NCBI RefSeq assembly: GCF_009827535.1
Contig: NZ_WTYN01000001.1
Coordinates: 806,001 to 870,000, forward strand
Length of the DNA stretch: 64,000 bases
Direction of reading: 5' to 3'
Origin: Qipengyuania oceanensis
GTDB lineage: Bacteria > Pseudomonadota > Alphaproteobacteria > Sphingomonadales > Sphingomonadaceae
This document shows, in pieces, positions 53,758 through 62,762 of the stretch. The translations under genes were made by a program, and so were the position numbers. Every line of letters starts with the position of its first letter. The first letter of the stretch is position 1. Under the pieces are notes generated by a model. The model was not told the origin of the DNA and ran no database searches. It saw only the letters and a list, made by a program, of their open reading frames with translations.

Positions 53758-54435
53758 TCATTGGCACATAGTGCGGGCCAAAGCCAGCAAAGCCGCATCA
53801 TTTGGTGAGTCGGCGCTTTCGACGCAGGCCCAGCCCTCGCCCGCAGCGCTGGCAATGCGGGGGCCGAGACAGGCCAGCGAAATGCTGGGCAGAGAGATGT
53901 CCAGCCGCTCGCAGTTCCTGCGAAAACTGCGTGCGGCACCTGCCGAATGGAGCGCCACGGCGGCGTCTTTGCCCAGCACGCCTGCCTCTTCCGCCGTCAG
54001 CTCGATGTCGACCAGCCGGTACGCGGCTGCTTCGACGACATTCACATGCTCCGGCAGGTCGAGGGGTACCCGCTCCTCCCCGCCGATGCGCAGCAGCCGG
54101 TGATGCTTGTCGGCGGGAAGCGCGTCGATCACCGCCTGGAGGCCGCCTACCCCGGTCGATGCAACGCGGTAGCCGGAACTCTGCGCCGCCGCCGCAGTGG
54201 TCGCGCCGACTGCGTGGACCGGAAGGTGGCGGGTTTCGTCGAGCATGGCGGAGGGGAAGGCGAAGGCCATCGCGCTGCCGACCAGCAGGCCATCGAAGTC
54301 GCCCCGCGGCATGTGCCATTCGACAGGTTCGTATTCCTGCACCGGCATCGCAACCGCGACCAGACCTTGCGCGCTCGCCGCCTCGACGGTGCGGAGAGCG
54401 CCGGGCAGCGGGCGGACGACGACCAGGCGCTTCAT
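53758..54435 (-). CDS. hemD: Uroporphyrinogen-III synthase
   Basis: Closes and inverts ring D of hydroxymethylbilane to uroporphyrinogen III in haem, sirohaem and cobalamin synthesis. The 225-residue protein has the low conservation typical of HemD: VVVRPLPGALRTVEAASAQG, GLLVGSAMAFAFPSAM, AVGATTAAAAQSSGYRVAST and ALHSAGAARSFRRNCERLDI. ATG at 54435 directly follows the hemC TGA, with no bases between. Confidence 0.9.
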   Translation of the reverse strand: MKRLVVVRPLPGALRTVEAASAQGLVAVAMPVQEYEPVEWHMPRGDFDGLLVGSAMAFAFPSAMLDETRHLPVHAVGATTAAAAQSSGYRVASTGVGGLQAVIDALPADKHHRLLRIGGEERVPLDLPEHVNVVEAAAYRLVDIELTAEEAGVLGKDAAVALHSAGAARSFRRNCERLDISLPSISLACLGPRIASAAGEGWACVESADSPNDAALLALARTMCQ

Positions 54436-55359
54436 TCAGCCTCCGAAAAGCCGGGTAACATTGGTCGAAGCCCGTGCGAGAAGATCCTCCGCCAGCCGTT
54501 CTGCACCATCGGTGTCGCCTGCCCGAAGCGTGATCGTGCCTTCGAACCGCTCGGAACCGTCCTCGGCGAATATGGCCGCGCGCAAGCCGATCGTCTCCCC
54601 CTCGATCCACGACAAGGCGGCCACCGGACTGTGACAGGTGCCTTCGAGACTGGCGAGCAGCCCGCGCTCCGCTTCGACCCGCCAACGGCTTTCGGCATGG
54701 TCGATCGCAGCCAGCAACTCCCGCGTTCGTGCATCACCGCTGCGGCATTCGAGCCCGATCGCGCCCTGCGAGGGAGCAGGCAACCATTCTTCGGGATCGA
54801 GCCGCGTCCCCACGCCGTGTTCGCCCAGCCGGTCGAGCCCGGCGGCGGCAAGCAGTGTCACGTCCGCTTCGCCAGCCTGCAGCTTGGCGAGACGGGTGGC
54901 GACATTGCCGCGAATGCCGACGATGGTGCAGTCGGGCCGGTGGTGGAGCATCTGCGCGGCACGGCGCGGCGCGCTGGTTCCCACGCGCGCGCCTTGCGGG
55001 ATGCCGCGGATCGACGCTGCGCCGACCAGGACGTCGGCAACATCGGCGCGTGGCAGGATCGCACCGATCGCGATTTCCGCCGGACGCAGAGTTTCCACAT
55101 CCTTCATCGAGTGAACTGCGGCATCGATCCGGCCCTCGACCAGCCAGGCATCCAGTTCCTTCGTCCACAGCGCCTTCCCGCCGATCTCGGCGAGCGGGCG
55201 CTCCTGGATTCGGTCGCCGCTGGCGATTACCGGAACCAGTTCGACGGCATGTACGTCCCAGCCATGCGCCCTGCACAGGCGGTCGCGAGCTTCATGCGCC
55301 TGCGCCATCGCAAGCGGTGACTGGCGGGTTCCGAGGCGGAGTCTGGGCGTATCGGTCAT
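54436..55359 (-). CDS. hemC: Hydroxymethylbilane synthase (porphobilinogen deaminase)
   Basis: Links four porphobilinogens on a dipyrromethane cofactor. The 307-residue protein shows LRLGTRQSPLAMAQAHEARD, ELVPVIASGDRIQERPLAEI, GRIDAAVHSMKDVETLRPAE, and the cofactor Cys in LASLEGTCHSPVAALS. ATG at 55359 is clear. It is divergent from tsaD with 45 bases between; hemC-hemD-mitofilin gene order is an alphaproteobacterial trait. Confidence 0.97.
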   Translation of the reverse strand: MTDTPRLRLGTRQSPLAMAQAHEARDRLCRAHGWDVHAVELVPVIASGDRIQERPLAEIGGKALWTKELDAWLVEGRIDAAVHSMKDVETLRPAEIAIGAILPRADVADVLVGAASIRGIPQGARVGTSAPRRAAQMLHHRPDCTIVGIRGNVATRLAKLQAGEADVTLLAAAGLDRLGEHGVGTRLDPEEWLPAPSQGAIGLECRSGDARTRELLAAIDHAESRWRVEAERGLLASLEGTCHSPVAALSWIEGETIGLRAAIFAEDGSERFEGTITLRAGDTDGAERLAEDLLARASTNVTRLFGG

Positions 55360-55404
55360 AGGGCGCGCTTGCCCTAGCCCCGCATCTGGTTCAGGGGAAG
55401 CCGC

Positions 55405-56451
55405 ATGGCCGTCGTCCTGGGCATAGAGTCAAGCTGCGACGAAACCGCAGTCGCCGTCGTCGACAGCGATCGGCGCATCATCGCGCAGCGCATCGCGAGC
55501 CAGGATGCGGCACATGCTCCCTATGGCGGCGTCGTCCCGGAAATCGCGGCCCGCGCCCATGCCGAAAAGCTCGCGCCGATGATCGAGGGGGTCCTTGCCG
55601 AGAGCGGGATCGCCCTTCCCGACTTCGACGCGATCGCCGCGACCGCCGGTCCCGGCCTGATCGGCGGCGTGATGGTCGGCCTCGTCAGCGCCAAGGCGCT
55701 CGCGATGGCAAGCGACGTGCCGCTGTTGGCGGTCAATCACCTCGAAGGTCACGCGCTATCGCCCCGCCTTGCCGATGCGGGCATCGCATTTCCTTATTTG
55801 CTGCTGCTGGTTTCCGGCGGGCATTGCCAGATCCTGCGGGTCGAGGGAGTCGGTCGATATCGGCGGCTCGCGACCACGATCGACGATGCACTGGGCGAAG
55901 CCTTTGACAAGACCGCCAAGATCCTCGGCCTGGGCTATCCGGGTGGGCCCGCGGTCGAGCGGTTGGCACGCGAGGGCAATGCCGCTGCCGTGCCCCTGCC
56001 CCGGCCGCTGGCAGGCTCGAAGGAGCCACATTTCTCCTTTGCCGGGCTCAAGAGCGCGGTGATGCGCGCGCATGAAAGCGGCGAACACGCGGTCGCCGAT
56101 ATTGCCGCGAGTTTCCAGCAAGCGGCAATGGACTGCGTCGTCGACCGGTTGGAGTATTCGCTCGCCCGGACCGATCCGGTGGCGACGCTGGTCGTCGCGG
56201 GAGGCGTGGCCGCCAACCAGGCGATCCGAACGGCGCTCGAGAGACTGGCCGAACGCCACGACATGCGGTTCTCCGCGCCGCCGCTGGCCCTTTGCACCGA
56301 TAACGCGGCCATGATCGCATGGGCCGGGCTGGAGCGTCTGGCGGCAGAGGGCGACGCGTTCCGCTCCGACCCGCTCGACCTTGCGGCGCGTCCGCGCTGG
56401 CCGCTCGACCCGGAAGCGGAGCCGGTGCGCGGCGCGGGTTACAAGGCTTGA
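55405..56451 (+). CDS. tsaD: tRNA threonylcarbamoyladenosine transferase TsaD
   Basis: Transfers threonylcarbamoyl to A37 of ANN-reading tRNAs, as part of the TsaBDE complex. The 348 residues hold [19 protein letters not shown], the metal site [52 protein letters not shown] and [18 protein letters not shown] at 55405 is clear. gpsA follows after 13 bases, a widespread pairing. Confidence 0.97.
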   Translation: MAVVLGIESSCDETAVAVVDSDRRIIAQRIASQDAAHAPYGGVVPEIAARAHAEKLAPMIEGVLAESGIALPDFDAIAATAGPGLIGGVMVGLVSAKALAMASDVPLLAVNHLEGHALSPRLADAGIAFPYLLLLVSGGHCQILRVEGVGRYRRLATTIDDALGEAFDKTAKILGLGYPGGPAVERLAREGNAAAVPLPRPLAGSKEPHFSFAGLKSAVMRAHESGEHAVADIAASFQQAAMDCVVDRLEYSLARTDPVATLVVAGGVAANQAIRTALERLAERHDMRFSAPPLALCTDNAAMIAWAGLERLAAEGDAFRSDPLDLAARPRWPLDPEAEPVRGAGYKA

Positions 56452-56464
56452 GGAGGAACCGGCG

Positions 56465-57463
56465 ATGACCCAACCAAGAACCGGCGTGCTCGGAGCGGGC
56501 GCGTGGGGCACCGCGCTGGCGCAAATGCTCGCTTCGGACGGACGCGACGTGCTGCTGTGGGCGCGCGAGAGCGATCTCGTGGAGGAGATCAATACGCAGC
56601 ATCGCAACACGCCATTCCTTCCCTCCGCGGTGCTGTCCGACAATATCCGTGCGACCGGCGACCTGGCCGAGATGGCGGAGCTGGATATGCTCCTGGTGGT
56701 GACGCCTGCGCAGCATTTGGGCAGCGTGCTGGGCGAGATGCCGGCCCACCCGCTCGACCTCGTGCTGTGTTCCAAGGGTATCGAGCGCGGGACCGGGCGC
56801 CTGATGAACGAGGTCGCCAAGGCGATCGCTCCCGACAGCGCGATCGCCGTCCTGTCCGGACCGACCTTCGCCCATGAAGTCGCGGACGGCCTGCCGACGG
56901 CAGTGACCCTCGCCTGCGGTGGCAAAGAAGCGCAATGGCAGCGCCTCGCGCCGCAGATCGCACGCAAAAACTTCCGGCCCTATTACACGACCGATGTCGC
57001 CGGTGCGGAAGTCGGCGGGTCGGTGAAGAACGTGCTCGCGATCGCCTGCGGCGTGGTCGAGGGTCTTGGCATGGGGCAGAACGCCCGCGCCGCGCTGATC
57101 GCCCGTGGCTATGCCGAAATGCTGCGGTTCGGCGAGGAACTGGGCGCAGAGCGCGAAACGCTTGCCGGCTTGTGCGGCCTCGGCGACCTGGTGCTGACTT
57201 GCAATTCGACCTCGAGTCGCAATTTCTCGCTCGGCAAGGCCCTGGGTGAAGGCCGCACCGCCGAAGAATTGATGGCCGACCGCAAGACCGTGGCCGAGGG
57301 CGCGCATACCGCGCCGGTGCTGGCCGAGCTTGCACGGGACAAGGGCATCGCCATGCCGATCGTCTTCGCGGTCGAGCGGCTGCTCGAGGGCGATCCGGTG
57401 GACGAGGTCGTCAGCGCGCTGCTCGCCCGGCCACTGCGCGCGGAAAATCCGCCGCAGGACTGA
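56465..57463 (+). CDS. gpsA: Glycerol-3-phosphate dehydrogenase [NAD(P)+]
   Basis: Reduces dihydroxyacetone phosphate to glycerol-3-phosphate for phospholipid synthesis. The 332-residue enzyme shows the cofactor site GVLGAGAWGTALAQMLAS, LCSKGIERGTGRLMNEVAK, VLSGPTFAHEVADGLPTAV, the catalytic Lys region GGSVKNVLAIACGVVEGLGM and GLGDLVLTCNSTSSRNFSLG. ATG at 56465 is preceded by GAGGA. The next gene starts 10 bases after its stop. Confidence 0.97.
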   Translation: MTQPRTGVLGAGAWGTALAQMLASDGRDVLLWARESDLVEEINTQHRNTPFLPSAVLSDNIRATGDLAEMAELDMLLVVTPAQHLGSVLGEMPAHPLDLVLCSKGIERGTGRLMNEVAKAIAPDSAIAVLSGPTFAHEVADGLPTAVTLACGGKEAQWQRLAPQIARKNFRPYYTTDVAGAEVGGSVKNVLAIACGVVEGLGMGQNARAALIARGYAEMLRFGEELGAERETLAGLCGLGDLVLTCNSTSSRNFSLGKALGEGRTAEELMADRKTVAEGAHTAPVLAELARDKGIAMPIVFAVERLLEGDPVDEVVSALLARPLRAENPPQD

Positions 57464-57473
57464 TGGTCCGGCC

Positions 57474-59006
57474 ATGACCGATACAGCGAGCCCTCCCGGC
57501 CCCGACAAGGGCATCGACGACACCAGCGACCTCGCCGCGCTCGCCAAGGGCGGACGAACCAATTTCATCGGCTTCCTGCTGCGGCTGCTGGCGCGCATCC
57601 CGTTCCTGTTCATCGCGGGCAGGCTGTACGGCCTCGACGCGACCGGGCGTTTCGCATCGGCGCTGGTGCTGGTGGAGTTGACCGCGCTGGTCTGCGCGAT
57701 GGGCGAAAAGCGCGGGCTGGCCCAGCGGCTGACCGACGACGACGAGCGGCATCCGGCAAATCTCGTCTACGACGGGATGCTCCTCGCGCTGCTGTTCTCC
57801 GGCATCGCCGCGGCGTTCTTCTGGTTCGTGCCGGGCCCTCTCTTCCCGAGCGGAGAATTTACCGCGCTCGACCGGCTCATCGTGCTGGCGATACCGGGTT
57901 ACGCGCTGACCGAGATCGTGCTCGCCGCGCAGGCCTATCGCTACGATATCGCGACCACTGTCAGGGCCCGGGCAGTCGTCGAGCCCTGGACGATCTCGAT
58001 CGTGGCCGGTGCGCTCTATTTCGTACCGGCGCTTTCGCAATCGGGCCTCTCGCTCGCCTACCTCGCCTCGATCTACGCAGGACTCGCGACGGCACTATGG
58101 GCCTTCTTCCGCAGCTACGGACGCCCGCTCGCCTGGCGACCCAGACCCCGCTACCTGCACAAGGTGGTGATGCGCGCCCTTCCCCTTGCCACGGCAGATG
58201 CCGTCGAGTGGGGCACACGCAGGGTCGACGTGTTCATCCTCGGCCTGTTCGCCGCCCCGGCCGCCGTCGGCATCTATTACATGGCCCAGCAGGTCGCGAG
58301 CCTGCCGCAGAAGCTGAAGACCAGTTTTGAGCCGATCCTCGGGCCGGTCATCACCAAGAACCTCAAGACGAAGAACTACGAGGCGATCGCGAAACAGGTC
58401 TGCCAGGTCGGGTTCTGGATCATCGCGGCGCAGGCCGGGATCGGTCTGGCGCTGGGCGTTCCGGGCGAAGCGGTCATGGGCCTGTTCGGGCCGCAGGCCG
58501 TGGGCGGAACCGGCGCGCTGGCCTTCCTGCTGATGGCCGAAGTGGTCGCCGCGACCGCCGTCGTTTCCGAAGCGGTGCTGGTCTATGTCGCGCGCGGGCG
58601 GAACCTCCTGATCTCGCTTGCGACGATCGTGCTGCAGGTCGTGCTCACCATCGTGCTGATCGAGACGATGGTGGCGTATGGATACGGCGAGCCTTTCAAG
58701 GCGGCCGCGGCGGCGATCGCGCTGATGATCTCGCTCGGCCTGGCAAGCCTCGTCAAGGCCACCCTGCTTACGCGGATCCTCGGCCATGGCATCAACAACT
58801 GGCGCTGGGCGCTGGTCTATGCCGCGGCGCCGGCAGTGCTGGTCGGCTGGCTCGCGACCTTCCTGCCCGAATGGGCGGAGCTCGCGCTGGGCGTCCCCGC
58901 GATATTGCTGACATACGGTGCGGTAATCTGGCGCAGGGGATTCGGCCCGGAAGACCGCGTCCTATTCCGGCGCGGCGTGTCCGCCCAAGCATCTGACAAC
59001 GCCTAG
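57474..59006 (+). CDS. Lipopolysaccharide/polysaccharide flippase (MOP superfamily)
   Basis: A 510-residue membrane protein with 12-14 helices, such as LASIYAGLATALWAFFRSYG, FLLMAEVVAATAVVSEAVLV and ISLATIVLQVVLTIVLIETM. It reads as a Wzx/MATE-type oligosaccharide flippase with conserved EWGTRRVDVFILGLFAAPA and YYMAQQVASLPQKLKTSFEP. A charged, Pro-rich cytosolic N-terminus (TDTASPPGPDKGIDD) precedes the first helix. The lipid-linked sugar is unknown and no glycosyltransferase genes are near. It is in the tsaD-gpsA transcript. Confidence 0.87.
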   Translation: MTDTASPPGPDKGIDDTSDLAALAKGGRTNFIGFLLRLLARIPFLFIAGRLYGLDATGRFASALVLVELTALVCAMGEKRGLAQRLTDDDERHPANLVYDGMLLALLFSGIAAAFFWFVPGPLFPSGEFTALDRLIVLAIPGYALTEIVLAAQAYRYDIATTVRARAVVEPWTISIVAGALYFVPALSQSGLSLAYLASIYAGLATALWAFFRSYGRPLAWRPRPRYLHKVVMRALPLATADAVEWGTRRVDVFILGLFAAPAAVGIYYMAQQVASLPQKLKTSFEPILGPVITKNLKTKNYEAIAKQVCQVGFWIIAAQAGIGLALGVPGEAVMGLFGPQAVGGTGALAFLLMAEVVAATAVVSEAVLVYVARGRNLLISLATIVLQVVLTIVLIETMVAYGYGEPFKAAAAAIALMISLGLASLVKATLLTRILGHGINNWRWALVYAAAPAVLVGWLATFLPEWAELALGVPAILLTYGAVIWRRGFGPEDRVLFRRGVSAQASDNA

Positions 59007-59091
59007 CAATTCGTCGCACGCCAGGGGCGTTCAGTCGCCGTTCAAGTCAAGATACAATGTTACATGGCATCACGCCCATGGGGAGAATGCC

Positions 59092-60804
59092 GTGACCAAG
59101 ACCGTTCGACTGATAGCCGCCGCGTCGCTGATCGCCCTCGCGACAGGGTGCGCGCGAACCTCCGACGATCGGATCGTCCTGACGGGTGCCAAGCCCGCCC
59201 AATCCCAGGACGAGGCTGCCCCCCTTCCGCCGCCGCCTCCCCCGCCACCATCGCCGCCTCCTTCGCCGGTGATCGGTGCGCCTGCGCTTGCCGAGCAGTC
59301 GATCAAGGTCACGGCTTCGACGCGGACATCGGCCCCCACCTATTACGTTCCGCCGGTGATGATCGCGCAGGATCCCGGCCGGGAGCGCTACGAGGGCGAG
59401 GAAGTCTCGCCCGTCCGGCTCGTGCAGCAGGAGCCCGTCAGCACCTTCTCGGTCGATGTCGACACCGGCGCCTATGCCAATACGCGGCGCTTTCTCACTC
59501 TCGGCCAGATGCCGCCGCGCGATGCCGTCCGGACAGAAGAACTGATCAACTATTTTCGCTACGACTACGCCGCGCCGAAGGACCGTAGCCAGCCCTTCAC
59601 GGTGACCAGCGACATGGCGCTGACGCCGTGGAACCCGAATACGCGGCTGCTGCGGATAGGCCTGCGGGGCTACGACCTGCCGCGTTCCGAGCGACCCCCG
59701 GCCAACCTCGTTTTCCTGATGGACGTATCCGGCTCAATGCGCTCGCCGGACAAGCTGCCGCTGGTCAAGACCGCGCTCAAGGGACTCGCCGCCGGACTGT
59801 CGCCGAAGGACAAGGTTTCCATCGTGGTCTACGCCGGTGCTGCCGGCCTGGTGCTCGAACCGACCAGCGACACGCAAAAGATCCGCAGCGCGCTCGACCG
59901 GCTGGAGGCCGGCGGTTCGACCGCGGGCGGCGCGGGGCTGCAGCTTGCCTACCAGATCGCCCAGGACAATTTCATCGAGGGCGGCGTCAACCGCGTCCTG
60001 ATCGCGACCGACGGTGACTTCAACGTCGGCCAGACGGACCGCGACGCGCTGGTCGAGATGATCGAGGACAAGCGCGACAGCGGCATCACCCTGACGACGC
60101 TGGGCTTCGGCACCGGCAATTACAACGAGGCGATGATGGAACAGATCGCCGATCACGGTAACGGCAATTACGCCTATATCGACAGCGCACTCGAAGCGGA
60201 GAAAGTGCTCGGCGACGAGATGGGATCGACGCTGTTCACGATCGCCAAGGACGTGAAGATCCAGGTCGAATTCAACCCCGCGCGGGTGAGCCAGTATCGC
60301 CTGATCGGCTACGAGAACCGGGCCCTGCGCGAAGAGGATTTCGACAACGACAAGGTCGATGCGGGCGACATCGGTGCCGGCCACCAGGTGACCGCGATCT
60401 ACGAGATCGTGCCGGCCGGCCAGAAGGGCTGGATCGCGCCGCGTCGCTATGGCGAGCAGCTTCCGGCCGCTGCGGTTCGCCAGTCGGGCGAGATCGCGCA
60501 TGTCAAGTTGCGCTACAAGCTGCCCGACGGCGAGACTTCGCGACTGATCGAGAGGGTCGTGCCGGCCGCTGCGCTCGGCAGTGCCAAGGCACCGCGGGGC
60601 GACTTCGCCTTCGCGACGGCGGTCGCAGCCTACGGGCAATTGCTGCGCGGCGACGACTTGCTGGGAGGCTTCGGGTTCGGCGATGTCCGGCGCCTTGCCG
60701 GCCAGCAGGAGGGATACTGGCGGCAGGAATTCCTGCGGCTGGCCGGGGTCGCCGACAGCCTAAGCAGCACTGCGGGCCCTGAAACCGAGCGAACCGGCGG
60801 CTGA
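59092..60804 (+). CDS. VWA-domain lipoprotein (YfbK-like)
   Basis: A 570-residue lipoprotein (AAASLIALATGCARTSDD, lipobox ATGC) with a polyproline run (LPPPPPPPPSPPPSP) that bridges from the membrane. A conserved N-terminal domain follows (FSVDVDTGAYANTRRFLTLG, DAVRTEELINYFRYDY). The von Willebrand A domain at about 210-390 has the metal-ion site FLMDVSGSMRSPDKLPLVK, GGSTAGGAGLQLAYQIA and LIATDGDFNVG. The C-terminal domain is DUF3520-like. GTG at 59092 has GGGGAGA upstream. It probably binds protein partners at the envelope; function is unknown. Confidence 0.9.
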   Translation: MTKTVRLIAAASLIALATGCARTSDDRIVLTGAKPAQSQDEAAPLPPPPPPPPSPPPSPVIGAPALAEQSIKVTASTRTSAPTYYVPPVMIAQDPGRERYEGEEVSPVRLVQQEPVSTFSVDVDTGAYANTRRFLTLGQMPPRDAVRTEELINYFRYDYAAPKDRSQPFTVTSDMALTPWNPNTRLLRIGLRGYDLPRSERPPANLVFLMDVSGSMRSPDKLPLVKTALKGLAAGLSPKDKVSIVVYAGAAGLVLEPTSDTQKIRSALDRLEAGGSTAGGAGLQLAYQIAQDNFIEGGVNRVLIATDGDFNVGQTDRDALVEMIEDKRDSGITLTTLGFGTGNYNEAMMEQIADHGNGNYAYIDSALEAEKVLGDEMGSTLFTIAKDVKIQVEFNPARVSQYRLIGYENRALREEDFDNDKVDAGDIGAGHQVTAIYEIVPAGQKGWIAPRRYGEQLPAAAVRQSGEIAHVKLRYKLPDGETSRLIERVVPAAALGSAKAPRGDFAFATAVAAYGQLLRGDDLLGGFGFGDVRRLAGQQEGYWRQEFLRLAGVADSLSSTAGPETERTGG

Positions 60805-60843
60805 CCCCTTTCGCGCAAGGGCGTGGCTCGCTAAGGCGCGGGC

Positions 60844-61584
60844 ATGTTTTCGCGCACCAGCCTGATCGCAACCCTTGGCGCGCTGTTGGTCGCAGCCATC
60901 GGGTTCCTGGTCGCGACGACATCCGACGATGCGCTCGCAGACCGGCTGTCGCGCGATGCAGAGCGCGCGATAGCTCAGGCAGGGGCTGAGGGTGTCGTGG
61001 CGAGTTTCCGCACCGCGAGCGGCTGGCCGACGCGGCATCCGCTGCTGACCGGCGGCCAGGCGTTGGACGAAGGCTTGCGCGCAAAGGTCGCCCGTGCCGT
61101 CTACGGGCTGGACGGCGTCGGTGGGGTCATCTGGGCCGACGGGACGATCATGGCCGAAGCTGCCGCCACCCAGTACAAGCCGCTGCACTGCCAGGAGGAC
61201 GTCGAGGCCCTGCTGCGCGCTCGCACGATCCGCTTCGAGGAGGCGAGCAGCCGCATCGATGCGAACAGCAGCGAACTGCTCGATGAGGTGGCGACCGCGC
61301 TCAGGCCGTGCCTCGGCAGCATCATCGCGATCGAAGGGCATACCGACAGTTCCGGGCCCGAACCGGGTAATCTCGCCCTGTCGCAGGAGCGCGCGGATTC
61401 GATCGAGCAGGCGCTGGTGGAACGCGGCATCCCGGCAGACGGCCTGCGCCCGCGCGGGTTCGGCTCGAGCGAGCCGGTCGAGGGCCTCGAGCCGGAAGAC
61501 CCGGCCAACCGTCGGATCGAGTTTTCGGTCATCGCGACGGAACCTCTTCTGCCCACGCCCATAGATACGCCGGGGGCACGCTGA
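60844..61584 (+). CDS. OmpA-family protein with N-terminal membrane anchor
   Basis: A 246-residue protein: hydrophobic helix 5-25 (TSLIATLGALLVAAIGFLVA), an approximately 90-residue periplasmic domain (VASFRTASGWPTRHPLLTGG), and an OmpA-C peptidoglycan-binding domain with IAIEGHTDSSGPEPGNLALS, ERADSIEQALVERGI, RGFGSSEPVEGLE and ANRRIEFSV. It lacks a beta barrel. It heads a four-gene run with the 35-residue, HHH and response-regulator genes. Confidence 0.88.
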   Translation: MFSRTSLIATLGALLVAAIGFLVATTSDDALADRLSRDAERAIAQAGAEGVVASFRTASGWPTRHPLLTGGQALDEGLRAKVARAVYGLDGVGGVIWADGTIMAEAAATQYKPLHCQEDVEALLRARTIRFEEASSRIDANSSELLDEVATALRPCLGSIIAIEGHTDSSGPEPGNLALSQERADSIEQALVERGIPADGLRPRGFGSSEPVEGLEPEDPANRRIEFSVIATEPLLPTPIDTPGAR

Positions 61585-61585
61585 G

Positions 61586-61693
61586 ATGCCGATCGCATTC
61601 GAAGTCGTCGCCCTCGTCGTCCTTGCCTATCTGCTCGGGATGGCAATTGGCTGGATCGTCTGGTCCTCCCTCCCGAACGACACTGGAGACTGA
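61586..61693 (+). CDS. 35-residue single-pass membrane peptide
   Basis: MPIAFEVVALVVLAYLLGMA then IGWIVWSSLPNDTGD: almost all of it is one membrane helix, with a short polar tail. ATG at 61586 is one base after the OmpA-family TGA, and the next gene follows after 6 bases, so it fills the gap exactly. Function is unknown; no Cys or His for cofactors is present. Confidence 0.7.
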   Translation: MPIAFEVVALVVLAYLLGMAIGWIVWSSLPNDTGD

Positions 61694-61699
61694 ACTTTC

Positions 61700-62251
61700 A
61701 TGCTTCCGCTTCTAGAAACCTACTGGCCGCTGCTGGTTGCAGCGCTCGTTTTCGGCGTGGTCGTCGCCTGGTTCCTGTTTGCATCCAACCGCAAGACACG
61801 GGTCGAGGCCGACCGGCGCGACGTGCTCGACGAAGGTGCCGCCCCGGCGCAGCGCAACCAGGCGCTGATCGACAGCAAGGCAGAGGCGGCGGAGCTCGAG
61901 CAAGCGGCCAATTCGCAGCAAGTCGCCCATGCGACGGCCGAAGCCGACGCGGAAGCCGGGCCCGAAATCGTGCCGACGACATCGACGCCGCAGGCGCCTG
62001 CCAGCGGCGCTGAAGGAGACGATCTGACGCGGATCAAGGGGCTTGGCCCCAAGCTCGCAGCCATGCTGGGCACGCTCAACGTCACCCGTTTCGAGCAGAT
62101 CGCCGCCTGGGACGATGCCGAAATCGACCGGATCGACAGCAAGCTCGGCAGGTTCCAAGGCCGCATCAGGCGCGACAACTGGACCGAGCAGGCGCGCCTC
62201 CTGGCCGACGGCAAGGTCGACGAATTCGACAGCAAGTTCGGAAACAGCTGA
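61700..62251 (+). CDS. Membrane-anchored helix-hairpin-helix protein
   Basis: A 183-residue protein. Residues 8-28 form a membrane helix (YWPLLVAALVFGVVVAWFLF). Residues 30-110 are charged and Ala/Glu-rich, likely a linker or coiled coil (LIDSKAEAAELEQAANSQQV). The C-terminal 75 residues carry a HhH-like fold (DDLTRIKGLGPKLAAMLGTL, FEQIAAWDDAEIDRIDSKLG, FQGRIRRDNWTEQARLLADG). Such domains also occur in NuoE-linked and LSU-binding proteins. A DNA- or protein-binding function is possible but untested. Confidence 0.78.
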   Translation: MLPLLETYWPLLVAALVFGVVVAWFLFASNRKTRVEADRRDVLDEGAAPAQRNQALIDSKAEAAELEQAANSQQVAHATAEADAEAGPEIVPTTSTPQAPASGAEGDDLTRIKGLGPKLAAMLGTLNVTRFEQIAAWDDAEIDRIDSKLGRFQGRIRRDNWTEQARLLADGKVDEFDSKFGNS

Positions 62252-62321
62252 CCCGCCGGAACCGATCGGCGTCCTCCGTGTTGAATTTTGCAGGGTCGTC
62301 GCAGCTAGTGGAGGGTCGTTC

Positions 62322-62678
62322 ATGACTCAGCCTACCGTCCTGGTCGCCGAAGACGACTTCATCATCGCCTGCGATCTGTGCGATACCGTCGAAGAAGCCG
62401 GTTTCTGCGTCGAGGGTCCGCACAACGACGTCTCCTCGGCGATGCTGGCGTTCCAGAAGCACAAACCCGATCTCGCGATCCTCGACATCCACCTCGGTGA
62501 CGATGTCGTCTATCCGCTTGCCGAGCGGCTGATGGCCGAGAACGTGCCGGTCATTTTCCATTCCGGGCTGGCCGATCCCAAGGACGTGCACGCGCGCTAT
62601 CCGCAATCGAGCACCCTCTCCAAGCCCTGCCCGCCGAACGAGGTGATCGAGACCATGTCCCGCGCGCTCTGCGCCTGA
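62322..62678 (+). CDS. Single-domain response regulator
   Basis: A 118-residue receiver with no output domain: VLVAEDDFIIACDLCDTVEE (acidic pair), AILDIHLGDD (phospho-Asp), VIFHSGLAD, and SKPCPPNEV (Lys). All catalytic residues are present, so it should accept phosphate and act by protein-protein contact, as DivK or stress-relay receivers do. No histidine kinase lies in the window. acs starts 84 bases later. Confidence 0.92.
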   Translation: MTQPTVLVAEDDFIIACDLCDTVEEAGFCVEGPHNDVSSAMLAFQKHKPDLAILDIHLGDDVVYPLAERLMAENVPVIFHSGLADPKDVHARYPQSSTLSKPCPPNEVIETMSRALCA

Positions 62679-62762
62679 TCGACCGGTCCCTCGTACTTCC
62701 GCCACTGGCAAAACATCACCGGTTCACCTATCGCTGGCTTCTGAGAAACACAGGAGAGAGCG

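Noticed and set aside
53758-53775. TTGGCACATAGTGC as a sigma-54 promoter
   Set aside because: Only 8 bases separate GG and GC instead of 10, and it lies within the end of hemD.
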